A DNA stretch of 64,000 nucleotides from Rhynchopus sp. YZ270_cl-10 (taxonomy: Eukaryota > Euglenozoa > Diplonemea > Diplonemida > Diplonemidae): contig OZ037907.1 in the NCBI GenBank assembly GCA_964035575.1, positions 1,222,794 to 1,286,793 of the forward strand, written 5' to 3'. The translations under genes were made by a program, and so were the position numbers. The notes under the pieces were generated by a model. That model worked only from the letters and a program-made list of their open reading frames with translations, ran no database searches and was not told where the DNA came from. This document shows positions 29,123 to 40,207 of this stretch, one piece after another (position 1 is the stretch's first letter; the number at the start of each line of letters is the position of its first letter).

Positions 29123-31582
29123 ATGGCCTCTGATGCCGTGCACAAATCCTTGGAGGGATGCGTCCCTGCGATGGAATACTATTTGGCACGCAAGATCTTT
29201 ACCCAGGACGAGGTGAAGGAGATCATCAAGAAGCGGACGACTGTGGAGTACACGCTGCACGGGCCTGCAGGGAGCAACTATGTCGAGGTGCAGCGTGCGC
29301 TGAACTACGAGAAGTCGCTTGAGGGCCTGCGGCGGAGACGCTCTAAACGTGTGCCCCTGAAGAACCGATTTGACGAGCACATCATCCAGCGTATTATGAA
29401 CCTCTACGAGCGTTTCGAGATGACGATGCGTGGCGAGGACCGCATCGAGCTTGCCTACGATCAAGTACGCTGGCTCAAAACTGTCAAAGGCAAAGATTAC
29501 GAAAAGAAGGCCGGCCTCATCCTCGGTCGTCTCCTCACAGAACACCCCACCAGAGAGGACATCCACGTCTTCAGTGCGCGGTGGGAGCTCGAAAACCATT
29601 TGAGCATAGACAACGCGCGTGCAGTGCTGCAGCGCGGCCTGCGCTTTGTGCCCAAAGGGAGAAAGCTCTGGCGTGCCTACTTCATGATTGAGCTGACCTA
29701 CGTAGGCGAGTTGCTTGAGAAGTTGAAAGAGGAGGATGGGGAAGGGGAGGAGGAGGTCGACGCAAACCTGCGTGGTGTGCTCAACGGCGTCATTCCCCGT
29801 GTCGTACATGCACACTGCATGACTGCCTTTGCGGCAGACGCAACAGAGCAGATGGAGATGGCGATCGACTTGCTGAAAATTGCAGGAAAGTTCCCGTTCT
29901 CGGCATCCCTGCAGCTGCACCTCTGCACGTATCTCGCAAAAGGCGTTCAGGAGGGCAGGGCCTCAAGGAATATTCTTGCAAAGGCGAAAATGTTCAGCGA
30001 AGCTGCCAACTTTGTGATTCTCAGCAGCGCCGCTAAACTTCCCACCGACTACTGCGGCTGTGCAGCCGTGCACGATCCTGCGGATGACCAGCACAGCATT
30101 TTGACACAACTGCGCGGGATGGAGGCTGAGAGTGACAGGTCTGAAGCTGCAGCGCAAAGCTTGCACACAGCCTTCGCTGCCAACGTCGCGGATAAGTCTG
30201 GGCTCGGTCTGCTCTTGCTAGCGTCGGAGGTGATCACACAGGCCTACTCGCTGGAGGACAAGTTAATAGACGGCATCACCGTGGGGGAGTACGTGGGGCA
30301 GGGCAGTGACTTCTCCACTGCAGAACACCCACACGTAGTCGAGGCGGTGGCACAGCTGCGTGAGGTGTCTGCGTTCCTGAGCAGCATGGCCGTGGAGGAG
30401 GTGCGTGACGCTGTCAACATCCTGTCCGCATTCCTCCCGAAGGAGCAGGCGGCCACGGTAACTACTGTGTTGTCTAACTTTCTGCAGCACCTGCGCAGGA
30501 CAGCAGCCTTTGCAAATGATAAGCAATCTGCCATTGCTGCACAGCTGGCAGTGCTGTTCTCGGAGCAAGTCTCCAGCATTGATGACCTAGCTGAAGCGCG
30601 CCAGCTCTGCAAGGGTGTTGGCAAGGACGGGGCAGACGGGGATGTGGATTCGATCGGGTCATCGCACGACCTGGCAGTGTACCTGCTGCTCTGCACAGCC
30701 GACATCGTGCGCCCTGCACACCGTTCTGACATGCACGAGAAAATTATCGCACTCGTGAAGTGCTGTGGAAGCCCGTCTTTGTTGCCAGGGTACCGTGCAG
30801 GAGATCTCCTCCTTGAGTCTCTCGTCACAACGTTCATCAAAACTGCCTCGCAAATGAACGTGGGGAGTGCGAGGGATGCTGCGTTGATCAAGGTATTGGG
30901 TTCTTTTGTTCTGTCTTAAAAATTTCTACAAGTGTGTCGATTTTTTCTCTCTGTCTTCGGAGGAGGCGAAGATTGACTGGATGCTTTTTTACCCCCACCA
31001 CTCGAAAAATATCAACATAACTGCAGGTGTCAAGAGCTGCGATAGTGGCAGACCCAGCGACTTCTCTAGCAGCTTTGGAGAATGTGCACAAACTCCCAGA
31101 GGTATGTACCCCGCACCCCTCTAATTTTCAGTCCCATGACTAGTGGTTCACATGCCTTATCGAAACAACGAGCAGGAAATCGCCGTGCAGGTGTCGCTTG
31201 CGTGTATCTCCCTGAATGATGACATGCTTCTGAAGAGTTCTGAAGAGGGGTTGAGGGAGTTCAAACGCCGCCGTGTCAGCAGTGCTACTGCGAAGGTCGC
31301 TGCAGGCGGGAGTAAAGGTGTCCAGATCATTCGGAATTCGTTTGACAAGCTGCTGCGCGGACCTGCTGGACTGGGTGGGAGTGCAACCTTGTGGGCAATG
31401 TGGTATGCATGACTGCTTACTTTTTGTGTTTTCAACATTTTATTCTTCACAACAGGATTACTTGGGAACAAAAAACCGACGTGGGTCGTTCTCTCAGAAC
31501 CAGAGCTTCTGCCACTCGAATGCCGGGTGGCATACCTGCAAGTGATTTAGACAGTGCCATGAAGTCAATGTCATTTCTGTGA
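29123..31582 (+). CDS. UTP6: U3 snoRNA-associated protein 6 (Utp6), 4 exons, 732 aa
   Basis: This is a HAT-repeat component of the UTP-B part of the small-subunit processome, acting in the nucleolus on 18S rRNA processing. The family N-terminus is clear: VHKSLEGCVPAMEYYLARKI, FTQDEVKEIIKKRT and the FEMTMRGEDRIELAYDQVRW region, followed by HAT helices such as ILGRLLTEHPTREDIHVF. By sequence the exons are 29123-30892, 31027-31101, 31176-31402 and 31456-31582. The introns are 134, 74 and 53 nt with GTATTG, GTATGT and GTATGC donors, and frame is kept throughout. The last exon supplies WITWEQKTDVGRSLRTRAS, typical of a HAT helix. At 732 residues it is longer than the yeast (about 440) and human (about 600) proteins. 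Confidence 0.9.
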
Positions 31583-31770
31583 ACGCTTTGAAGTCACATC
31601 AAAGGAAATCAACAGGGGGTACTTGCCCTTTTCCGGATCGAAATCAAAAGAAACAAGAACTAAAACAAAAGAAACAAAACCACAGTAAAGAATTGCAAAC
31701 TCGTGGAATCAGGACAACACACTAGTTGCTCATCAATTATCCAAAAAGACAGCATTTGTTATACCCTTTT

Positions 31771-34700
31771 TCCTTAGCTCCTTAGCTCCTTAGCTCCTTA
31801 GCTCCTTAGCTCCTTAGCTCCTTAGCTCCTTAGCTCCTTAGCTCCTTAGCTCCTTAGCTCCTTAGCTCCTTAGCTCCTTAGCTCCTTAGCTCCTTAGCTC
31901 CTTAGCTCCTTAGCTCCTTAGCTCCTTAGCTCCTTAGCTCCTTAGCTCCTTAGCTCCTTAGCTCCTTAGCTCCTTAGCTCCTTAGCTCCTTAGCTCCTTA
32001 GCTCCTTAGCTCCTTAGCTCCTTAGCTCCTTAGCTCCTTAGCTCCTTAGCTCCTTAGCTCCTTAGCTCCTTAGCTCCTTAGCTCCTTAGCTCCTTAGCTC
32101 CTTAGCTCCTTAGCTCCTTAGCTCCTTAGCTCCTTAGCTCCTTAGCTCCTTAGCTCCTTAGCTCCTTAGCTCCTTAGCTCCTTAGCTCCTTAGCTCCTTA
32201 GCTCCTTAGCTCCTTAGCTCCTTAGCTCCTTAGCTCCTTAGCTCCTTAGCTCCTTAGCTCCTTAGCTCCTTAGCTCCTTAGCTCCTTAGCTCCTTAGCTC
32301 CTTAGCTCCTTAGCTCCTTAGCTCCTTAGCTCCTTAGCTCCTTAGCTCCTTAGCTCCTTAGCTCCTTAGCTCCTTAGCTCCTTAGCTCCTTAGCTCCTTA
32401 GCTCCTTAGCTCCTTAGCTCCTTAGCTCCTTAGCTCCTTAGCTCCTTAGCTCCTTAGCTCCTTAGCTCCTTAGCTCCTTAGCTCCTTAGCTCCTTAGCTC
32501 CTTAGCTCCTTAGCTCCTTAGCTCCTTAGCTCCTTAGCTCCTTAGCTCCTTAGCTCCTTAGCTCCTTAGCTCCTTAGCTCCTTAGCTCCTTAGCTCCTTA
32601 GCTCCTTAGCTCCTTAGCTCCTTAGCTCCTTAGCTCCTTAGCTCCTTAGCTCCTTAGCTCCTTAGCTCCTTAGCTCCTTAGCTCCTTAGCTCCTTAGCTC
32701 CTTAGCTCCTTAGCTCCTTAGCTCCTTAGCTCCTTAGCTCCTTAGCTCCTTAGCTCCTTAGCTCCTTAGCTCCTTAGCTCCTTAGCTCCTTAGCTCCTTA
32801 GCTCCTTAGCTCCTTAGCTCCTTAGCTCCTTAGCTCCTTAGCTCCTTAGCTCCTTAGCTCCTTAGCTCCTTAGCTCCTTAGCTCCTTAGCTCCTTAGCTC
32901 CTTAGCTCCTTAGCTCCTTAGCTCCTTAGCTCCTTAGCTCCTTAGCTCCTTAGCTCCTTAGCTCCTTAGCTCCTTAGCTCCTTAGCTCCTTAGCTCCTTA
33001 GCTCCTTAGCTCCTTAGCTCCTTAGCTCCTTAGCTCCTTAGCTCCTTAGCTCCTTAGCTCCTTAGCTCCTTAGCTCCTTAGCTCCTTAGCTCCTTAGCTC
33101 CTTAGCTCCTTAGCTCCTTAGCTCCTTAGCTCCTTAGCTCCTTAGCTCCTTAGCTCCTTAGCTCCTTAGCTCCTTAGCTCCTTAGCTCCTTAGCTCCTTA
33201 GCTCCTTAGCTCCTTAGCTCCTTAGCTCCTTAGCTCCTTAGCTCCTTAGCTCCTTAGCTCCTTAGCTCCTTAGCTCCTTAGCTCCTTAGCTCCTTAGCTC
33301 CTTAGCTCCTTAGCTCCTTAGCTCCTTAGCTCCTTAGCTCCTTAGCTCCTTAGCTCCTTAGCTCCTTAGCTCCTTAGCTCCTTAGCTCCTTAGCTCCTTA
33401 GCTCCTTAGCTCCTTAGCTCCTTAGCTCCTTAGCTCCTTAGCTCCTTAGCTCCTTAGCTCCTTAGCTCCTTAGCTCCTTAGCTCCTTAGCTCCTTAGCTC
33501 CTTAGCTCCTTAGCTCCTTAGCTCCTTAGCTCCTTAGCTCCTTAGCTCCTTAGCTCCTTAGCTCCTTAGCTCCTTAGCTCCTTAGCTCCTTAGCTCCTTA
33601 GCTCCTTAGCTCCTTAGCTCCTTAGCTCCTTAGCTCCTTAGCTCCTTAGCTCCTTAGCTCCTTAGCTCCTTAGCTCCTTAGCTCCTTAGCTCCTTAGCTC
33701 CTTAGCTCCTTAGCTCCTTAGCTCCTTAGCTCCTTAGCTCCTTAGCTCCTTAGCTCCTTAGCTCCTTAGCTCCTTAGCTCCTTAGCTCCTTAGCTCCTTA
33801 GCTCCTTAGCTCCTTAGCTCCTTAGCTCCTTAGCTCCTTAGCTCCTTAGCTCCTTAGCTCCTTAGCTCCTTAGCTCCTTAGCTCCTTAGCTCCTTAGCTC
33901 CTTAGCTCCTTAGCTCCTTAGCTCCTTAGCTCCTTAGCTCCTTAGCTCCTTAGCTCCTTAGCTCCTTAGCTCCTTAGCTCCTTAGCTCCTTAGCTCCTTA
34001 GCTCCTTAGCTCCTTAGCTCCTTAGCTCCTTAGCTCCTTAGCTCCTTAGCTCCTTAGCTCCTTAGCTCCTTAGCTCCTTAGCTCCTTAGCTCCTTAGCTC
34101 CTTAGCTCCTTAGCTCCTTAGCTCCTTAGCTCCTTAGCTCCTTAGCTCCTTAGCTCCTTAGCTCCTTAGCTCCTTAGCTCCTTAGCTCCTTAGCTCCTTA
34201 GCTCCTTAGCTCCTTAGCTCCTTAGCTCCTTAGCTCCTTAGCTCCTTAGCTCCTTAGCTCCTTAGCTCCTTAGCTCCTTAGCTCCTTAGCTCCTTAGCTC
34301 CTTAGCTCCTTAGCTCCTTAGCTCCTTAGCTCCTTAGCTCCTTAGCTCCTTAGCTCCTTAGCTCCTTAGCTCCTTAGCTCCTTAGCTCCTTAGCTCCTTA
34401 GCTCCTTAGCTCCTTAGCTCCTTAGCTCCTTAGCTCCTTAGCTCCTTAGCTCCTTAGCTCCTTAGCTCCTTAGCTCCTTAGCTCCTTAGCTCCTTAGCTC
34501 CTTAGCTCCTTAGCTCCTTAGCTCCTTAGCTCCTTAGCTCCTTAGCTCCTTAGCTCCTTAGCTCCTTAGCTCCTTAGCTCCTTAGCTCCTTAGCTCCTTA
34601 GCTCCTTAGCTCCTTAGCTCCTTAGCTCCTTAGCTCCTTAGCTCCTTAGCTCCTTAGCTCCTTAGCTCCTTAGCTCCTTAGCTCCTTAGCTCCTTAGCTC

Positions 34701-37700
34701 CTTAGCTCCTTAGCTCCTTAGCTCCTTAGCTCCTTAGCTCCTTAGCTCCTTAGCTCCTTAGCTCCTTAGCTCCTTAGCTCCTTAGCTCCTTAGCTCCTTA
34801 GCTCCTTAGCTCCTTAGCTCCTTAGCTCCTTAGCTCCTTAGCTCCTTAGCTCCTTAGCTCCTTAGCTCCTTAGCTCCTTAGCTCCTTAGCTCCTTAGCTC
34901 CTTAGCTCCTTAGCTCCTTAGCTCCTTAGCTCCTTAGCTCCTTAGCTCCTTAGCTCCTTAGCTCCTTAGCTCCTTAGCTCCTTAGCTCCTTAGCTCCTTA
35001 GCTCCTTAGCTCCTTAGCTCCTTAGCTCCTTAGCTCCTTAGCTCCTTAGCTCCTTAGCTCCTTAGCTCCTTAGCTCCTTAGCTCCTTAGCTCCTTAGCTC
35101 CTTAGCTCCTTAGCTCCTTAGCTCCTTAGCTCCTTAGCTCCTTAGCTCCTTAGCTCCTTAGCTCCTTAGCTCCTTAGCTCCTTAGCTCCTTAGCTCCTTA
35201 GCTCCTTAGCTCCTTAGCTCCTTAGCTCCTTAGCTCCTTAGCTCCTTAGCTCCTTAGCTCCTTAGCTCCTTAGCTCCTTAGCTCCTTAGCTCCTTAGCTC
35301 CTTAGCTCCTTAGCTCCTTAGCTCCTTAGCTCCTTAGCTCCTTAGCTCCTTAGCTCCTTAGCTCCTTAGCTCCTTAGCTCCTTAGCTCCTTAGCTCCTTA
35401 GCTCCTTAGCTCCTTAGCTCCTTAGCTCCTTAGCTCCTTAGCTCCTTAGCTCCTTAGCTCCTTAGCTCCTTAGCTCCTTAGCTCCTTAGCTCCTTAGCTC
35501 CTTAGCTCCTTAGCTCCTTAGCTCCTTAGCTCCTTAGCTCCTTAGCTCCTTAGCTCCTTAGCTCCTTAGCTCCTTAGCTCCTTAGCTCCTTAGCTCCTTA
35601 GCTCCTTAGCTCCTTAGCTCCTTAGCTCCTTAGCTCCTTAGCTCCTTAGCTCCTTAGCTCCTTAGCTCCTTAGCTCCTTAGCTCCTTAGCTCCTTAGCTC
35701 CTTAGCTCCTTAGCTCCTTAGCTCCTTAGCTCCTTAGCTCCTTAGCTCCTTAGCTCCTTAGCTCCTTAGCTCCTTAGCTCCTTAGCTCCTTAGCTCCTTA
35801 GCTCCTTAGCTCCTTAGCTCCTTAGCTCCTTAGCTCCTTAGCTCCTTAGCTCCTTAGCTCCTTAGCTCCTTAGCTCCTTAGCTCCTTAGCTCCTTAGCTC
35901 CTTAGCTCCTTAGCTCCTTAGCTCCTTAGCTCCTTAGCTCCTTAGCTCCTTAGCTCCTTAGCTCCTTAGCTCCTTAGCTCCTTAGCTCCTTAGCTCCTTA
36001 GCTCCTTAGCTCCTTAGCTCCTTAGCTCCTTAGCTCCTTAGCTCCTTAGCTCCTTAGCTCCTTAGCTCCTTAGCTCCTTAGCTCCTTAGCTCCTTAGCTC
36101 CTTAGCTCCTTAGCTCCTTAGCTCCTTAGCTCCTTAGCTCCTTAGCTCCTTAGCTCCTTAGCTCCTTAGCTCCTTAGCTCCTTAGCTCCTTAGCTCCTTA
36201 GCTCCTTAGCTCCTTAGCTCCTTAGCTCCTTAGCTCCTTAGCTCCTTAGCTCCTTAGCTCCTTAGCTCCTTAGCTCCTTAGCTCCTTAGCTCCTTAGCTC
36301 CTTAGCTCCTTAGCTCCTTAGCTCCTTAGCTCCTTAGCTCCTTAGCTCCTTAGCTCCTTAGCTCCTTAGCTCCTTAGCTCCTTAGCTCCTTAGCTCCTTA
36401 GCTCCTTAGCTCCTTAGCTCCTTAGCTCCTTAGCTCCTTAGCTCCTTAGCTCCTTAGCTCCTTAGCTCCTTAGCTCCTTAGCTCCTTAGCTCCTTAGCTC
36501 CTTAGCTCCTTAGCTCCTTAGCTCCTTAGCTCCTTAGCTCCTTAGCTCCTTAGCTCCTTAGCTCCTTAGCTCCTTAGCTCCTTAGCTCCTTAGCTCCTTA
36601 GCTCCTTAGCTCCTTAGCTCCTTAGCTCCTTAGCTCCTTAGCTCCTTAGCTCCTTAGCTCCTTAGCTCCTTAGCTCCTTAGCTCCTTAGCTCCTTAGCTC
36701 CTTAGCTCCTTAGCTCCTTAGCTCCTTAGCTCCTTAGCTCCTTAGCTCCTTAGCTCCTTAGCTCCTTAGCTCCTTAGCTCCTTAGCTCCTTAGCTCCTTA
36801 GCTCCTTAGCTCCTTAGCTCCTTAGCTCCTTAGCTCCTTAGCTCCTTAGCTCCTTAGCTCCTTAGCTCCTTAGCTCCTTAGCTCCTTAGCTCCTTAGCTC
36901 CTTAGCTCCTTAGCTCCTTAGCTCCTTAGCTCCTTAGCTCCTTAGCTCCTTAGCTCCTTAGCTCCTTAGCTCCTTAGCTCCTTAGCTCCTTAGCTCCTTA
37001 GCTCCTTAGCTCCTTAGCTCCTTAGCTCCTTAGCTCCTTAGCTCCTTAGCTCCTTAGCTCCTTAGCTCCTTAGCTCCTTAGCTCCTTAGCTCCTTAGCTC
37101 CTTAGCTCCTTAGCTCCTTAGCTCCTTAGCTCCTTAGCTCCTTAGCTCCTTAGCTCCTTAGCTCCTTAGCTCCTTAGCTCCTTAGCTCCTTAGCTCCTTA
37201 GCTCCTTAGCTCCTTAGCTCCTTAGCTCCTTAGCTCCTTAGCTCCTTAGCTCCTTAGCTCCTTAGCTCCTTAGCTCCTTAGCTCCTTAGCTCCTTAGCTC
37301 CTTAGCTCCTTAGCTCCTTAGCTCCTTAGCTCCTTAGCTCCTTAGCTCCTTAGCTCCTTAGCTCCTTAGCTCCTTAGCTCCTTAGCTCCTTAGCTCCTTA
37401 GCTCCTTAGCTCCTTAGCTCCTTAGCTCCTTAGCTCCTTAGCTCCTTAGCTCCTTAGCTCCTTAGCTCCTTAGCTCCTTAGCTCCTTAGCTCCTTAGCTC
37501 CTTAGCTCCTTAGCTCCTTAGCTCCTTAGCTCCTTAGCTCCTTAGCTCCTTAGCTCCTTAGCTCCTTAGCTCCTTAGCTCCTTAGCTCCTTAGCTCCTTA
37601 GCTCCTTAGCTCCTTAGCTCCTTAGCTCCTTAGCTCCTTAGCTCCTTAGCTCCTTAGCTCCTTAGCTCCTTAGCTCCTTAGCTCCTTAGCTCCTTAGCTC

Positions 37701-37843
37701 CTTAGCTCCTTAGCTCCTTAGCTCCTTAGCTCCTTAGCTCCTTAGCTCCTTAGCTCCTTAGCTCCTTAGCTCCTTAGCTCCTTAGCTCCTTAGCTCCTTA
37801 GCTCCTTAGCTCCTTAGCTCCTTAGCTCCTTAGCTCCTTAGCT
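31771..37843. repeat. 6.07-kb satellite of 8-bp CCTTAGCT, about 759 copies
   Basis: The unit CCTTAGCT is repeated head to tail, with every line that I compared identical and no variant unit found. The array starts 188 bp after the Utp6 stop and ends in unique sequence at GCTTGATATG. Stop codons fall within the unit on both strands (TAG forward; TAA in reverse), so it cannot code. Uniformity over 6 kb implies very recent expansion or continual homogenisation. Confidence 0.98.
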
Positions 37844-38193
37844 TGATATGTATGGGGAAGAGTTCTGATCATATTTGCTGTCTTACTGTCTCTGTCTGAC
37901 ACCTTACCTATACTTCCTCTAGGTATCTAAGGTGCACAGGGTGCTTGAAAACCCACTGCACGAAACTCCCCGAAACCCCCCGGAACTGGATTTTGAAAAG
38001 GTGCTCAGGGTGCTTTTGGCCCCCAAGAAAAGGTGCACAGGGTGCCTTTTTTGGGCCCGGAAAAAGGGTGCACAGGGTGCCCTTGAGATTGGCACCCTAT
38101 GACTTTCACAGGCAAAACTTTTTTTTTTGCTTGAAAACTTTTCACCTTTCACCTGTACAGGGCCTCTGACCAAGGAAAACATATTCTGAGGGC
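37844..38193. other. Spacer with GGTGCACAGGGTGC repeats
   Basis: No gene. The word GGTGC(A/T)CAGGGTGC occurs four times (about 37930, 37999, 38032 and 38066), a loose minisatellite. Confidence 0.6.
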
Positions 38194-38592
38194 AGTACAC
38201 AGTACACAGTACACAGTACACAGTACACAGTACACAGTACACAGTACACAGTACACAGTACACAGTACACAGTACACAGTACACAGTACACAGTACACAG
38301 TACACAGTACACAGTACACAGTACACAGTACACAGTACACAGTACACAGTACACAGTACACAGTACACAGTACACAGTACACAGTACACAGTACACAGTA
38401 CACAGTACACAGTACACAGTACACAGTACACAGTACACAGTACACAGTACACAGTACACAGTACACAGTACACAGTACACAGTACACAGTACACAGTACA
38501 CAGTACACAGTACACAGTACACAGTACACAGTACACAGTGCACAGTACACAGTACACAGTACACAGTACACAGTACACAGTACACAGTACAC
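38194..38592. repeat. Tandem array of 7-bp AGTACAC, about 57 copies
   Basis: Uniform 7-bp units with one visible variant (GTGCAC at about 38538-38543). Because 7 is not a multiple of 3, all three frames cycle through the same heptapeptide, which explains the overlapping open frames here; none is a gene. Confidence 0.97.
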
Positions 38593-38978
38593 CCTCCGTC
38601 AGCAGGGAAGCATAGTATTACAGTGAGGACTAGTACAACACAAACCACTTTAGTAGCCCAAGAACCTCACATAAAGCAGAAACTCACTAAAGAAATATAC
38701 ACAGTATACAGTATACACAAGAAAAAAGCCATCTCTCAGGGAAGCATGGTGGTGCAACAACACATGGCCACATATGCCCACCCACAAAGCACCAACCAGC
38801 AGGCGCAACAAAAAACCCTCACAACCACACCAACCAGATAACGCAACCTGCAGATTCCCACGGGTTTGCGGGTTTGCACACCTGCACCCACCCGCCAGCT
38901 TATCGACCACACCAACCAGATAAAGTTCCTGAACCCCGAGAACCCTATCAACCACACCAGCCGGATAACGCAACCTAG
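38593..38978. other. Spacer between arrays with CAACCACACCAACC repeats
   Basis: No gene. A degenerate unit containing ACCACACCA(A/G)CC(A/G)GATAA occurs at about 38823, 38907 and 38950. A GGGTTTGCGGGTTTGC dyad at 38863-38878 matches the CCCGCAAA array in reverse. Confidence 0.55.
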
Positions 38979-39114
38979 AACCCGCAAACCCGCAAACCCG
39001 CAAACCCGCAAACCCGCAAACCCGCAAACCCGCAAACCCGCAAACCCGCAAACCCGCAAACCCGCAAACCCGCAAACCCGCAAACCCGCAAACCCGCAAA
39101 CCCGCAAACCCGCA
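38979..39114. repeat. Tandem array of 8-bp CCCGCAAA, about 17 copies
   Basis: This is the same unit and orientation as the large array at 58264-64000, nearly 20 kb away. No unit variants were seen. Confidence 0.97.
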
Positions 39115-39299
39115 CGAGAAGTGAGCAACCATTTGGGGCAGGCTGGTGTGAAGTGTTACGGGCTGGTGTATCGAAAATGTTCTAGTATGTTATGCTTAGG
39201 GAATCGTGTTGGTGAGGTGAGTTACATTTGTATTTGCATTTGAGTTTACGTGGATAAAGTGGTGTTTACATTTAGTGCGTCTGTAAGAAGTTTTGAACG

Positions 39300-39580
39300 T
39301 TTAACAGTAATATCGTGTATGTGGCCGACCGCAGGTACCCTAAAGACTTCAGATGGCCAAGTAACCTTTTGTATACTACGTTTCATGGAGTCTACTACCA
39401 ACATACTTCGACGCAATTGCTCCGATGAAGCCACTACAGTAACCTATTTATAAAAATTATTTTTGGCCATTTTGGGATTTATGGACAGAAATGTCGACAA
39501 ATCTGTCCATAAATTACGTTCTGTCCATAAAAGCCAGGATCCTGACCAAAAATCCCTGTATTGAAAATACAGGGATTTTT
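39300..39580 (+). repeat. Hairpin-ended interspersed repeat, copy A (diverged)
   Basis: It shares CAATTGCTCCGATGAAGCCA, TTTTTGGCCATTTTGGGATT and the TGTCCATAAATTACG cluster with copies B and C, and ends in the hairpin AAAAATCCCTGTATT/AATACAGGGATTTTT. Its left part is diverged. Confidence 0.8.
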
Positions 39581-39661
39581 GCCTGCAAAATCCCTGAGTA
39601 ACCTATTGCAGTATGTGTATTGATGTTTGCAGGCAACCTGTGGTTTGTGAGTTTATATGCA

Positions 39662-39951
39662 CTGTAGACAGTAATTCCCTGTATGTATGGGCCAAAAAGG
39701 GTACCCACAGACCTCAGTAGGCCAAGTAACTAAATGTCTACTACGTATTTTTGGGCCCACGACCACCATACTTCGGCGCAATTGCTCCGATGAAGCCACT
39801 ACAGTAAGCCATTTGAAAAAATATTTTTGGCCATTTTGGGATTTATGGACAGAAATGTCGACAAATCTGTCCATAAATTACGTTCTGTCCATAAGAGCCA
39901 AAATCCCGACCAAAAATCCCTGTATTGAAAATACAGGGATTTTTGGTCGGG
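39662..39951 (+). repeat. Hairpin-ended interspersed repeat, copy B
   Basis: A unit of about 290 bp. Features in order: ACAGTAATTCCCTGT, GTACCCACAGACCTCAGTAGG, CGATGAAGCCACTACAG, a TTTATGGACAGA/TCTGTCCATAAA dyad followed by a third TCTGTCCATAA, and a terminal perfect hairpin with a 22-bp stem (CCCGACCAAAAATCCCTG on the left arm) and a GAA loop. It lies about 257 bp beyond the stop codon of the Helitron gene. It could be a terminus of that element or a separate non-autonomous family. Confidence 0.85.
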
Positions 39952-40207
39952 ACACTCTATTGAGGGACATATTGTGGCTACTCTGTGGGTGTGTGTGTTT
40001 GTGGGGGGTGTGAAGAAAAATTGAAATATAAAATGTTCCTTTGTTTTTGTTCTCTCCTATTTCATGCTTCATTTGTATTTTTTTAAAAACTAATAGTATC
40101 CCCAAACCCATAATCCCAAAAAATACCCACCAAACCCAACCCGTTTTCATACCCCCAATTGTTACCACTTCTTTCATTTTTCTCTTCTTATTACTTTTTT
40201 TGTATGT

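Noticed and set aside
31771-37843. CRISPR-like array
   Set aside because: There are no spacers; the units are contiguous 8-mers in a eukaryotic context.
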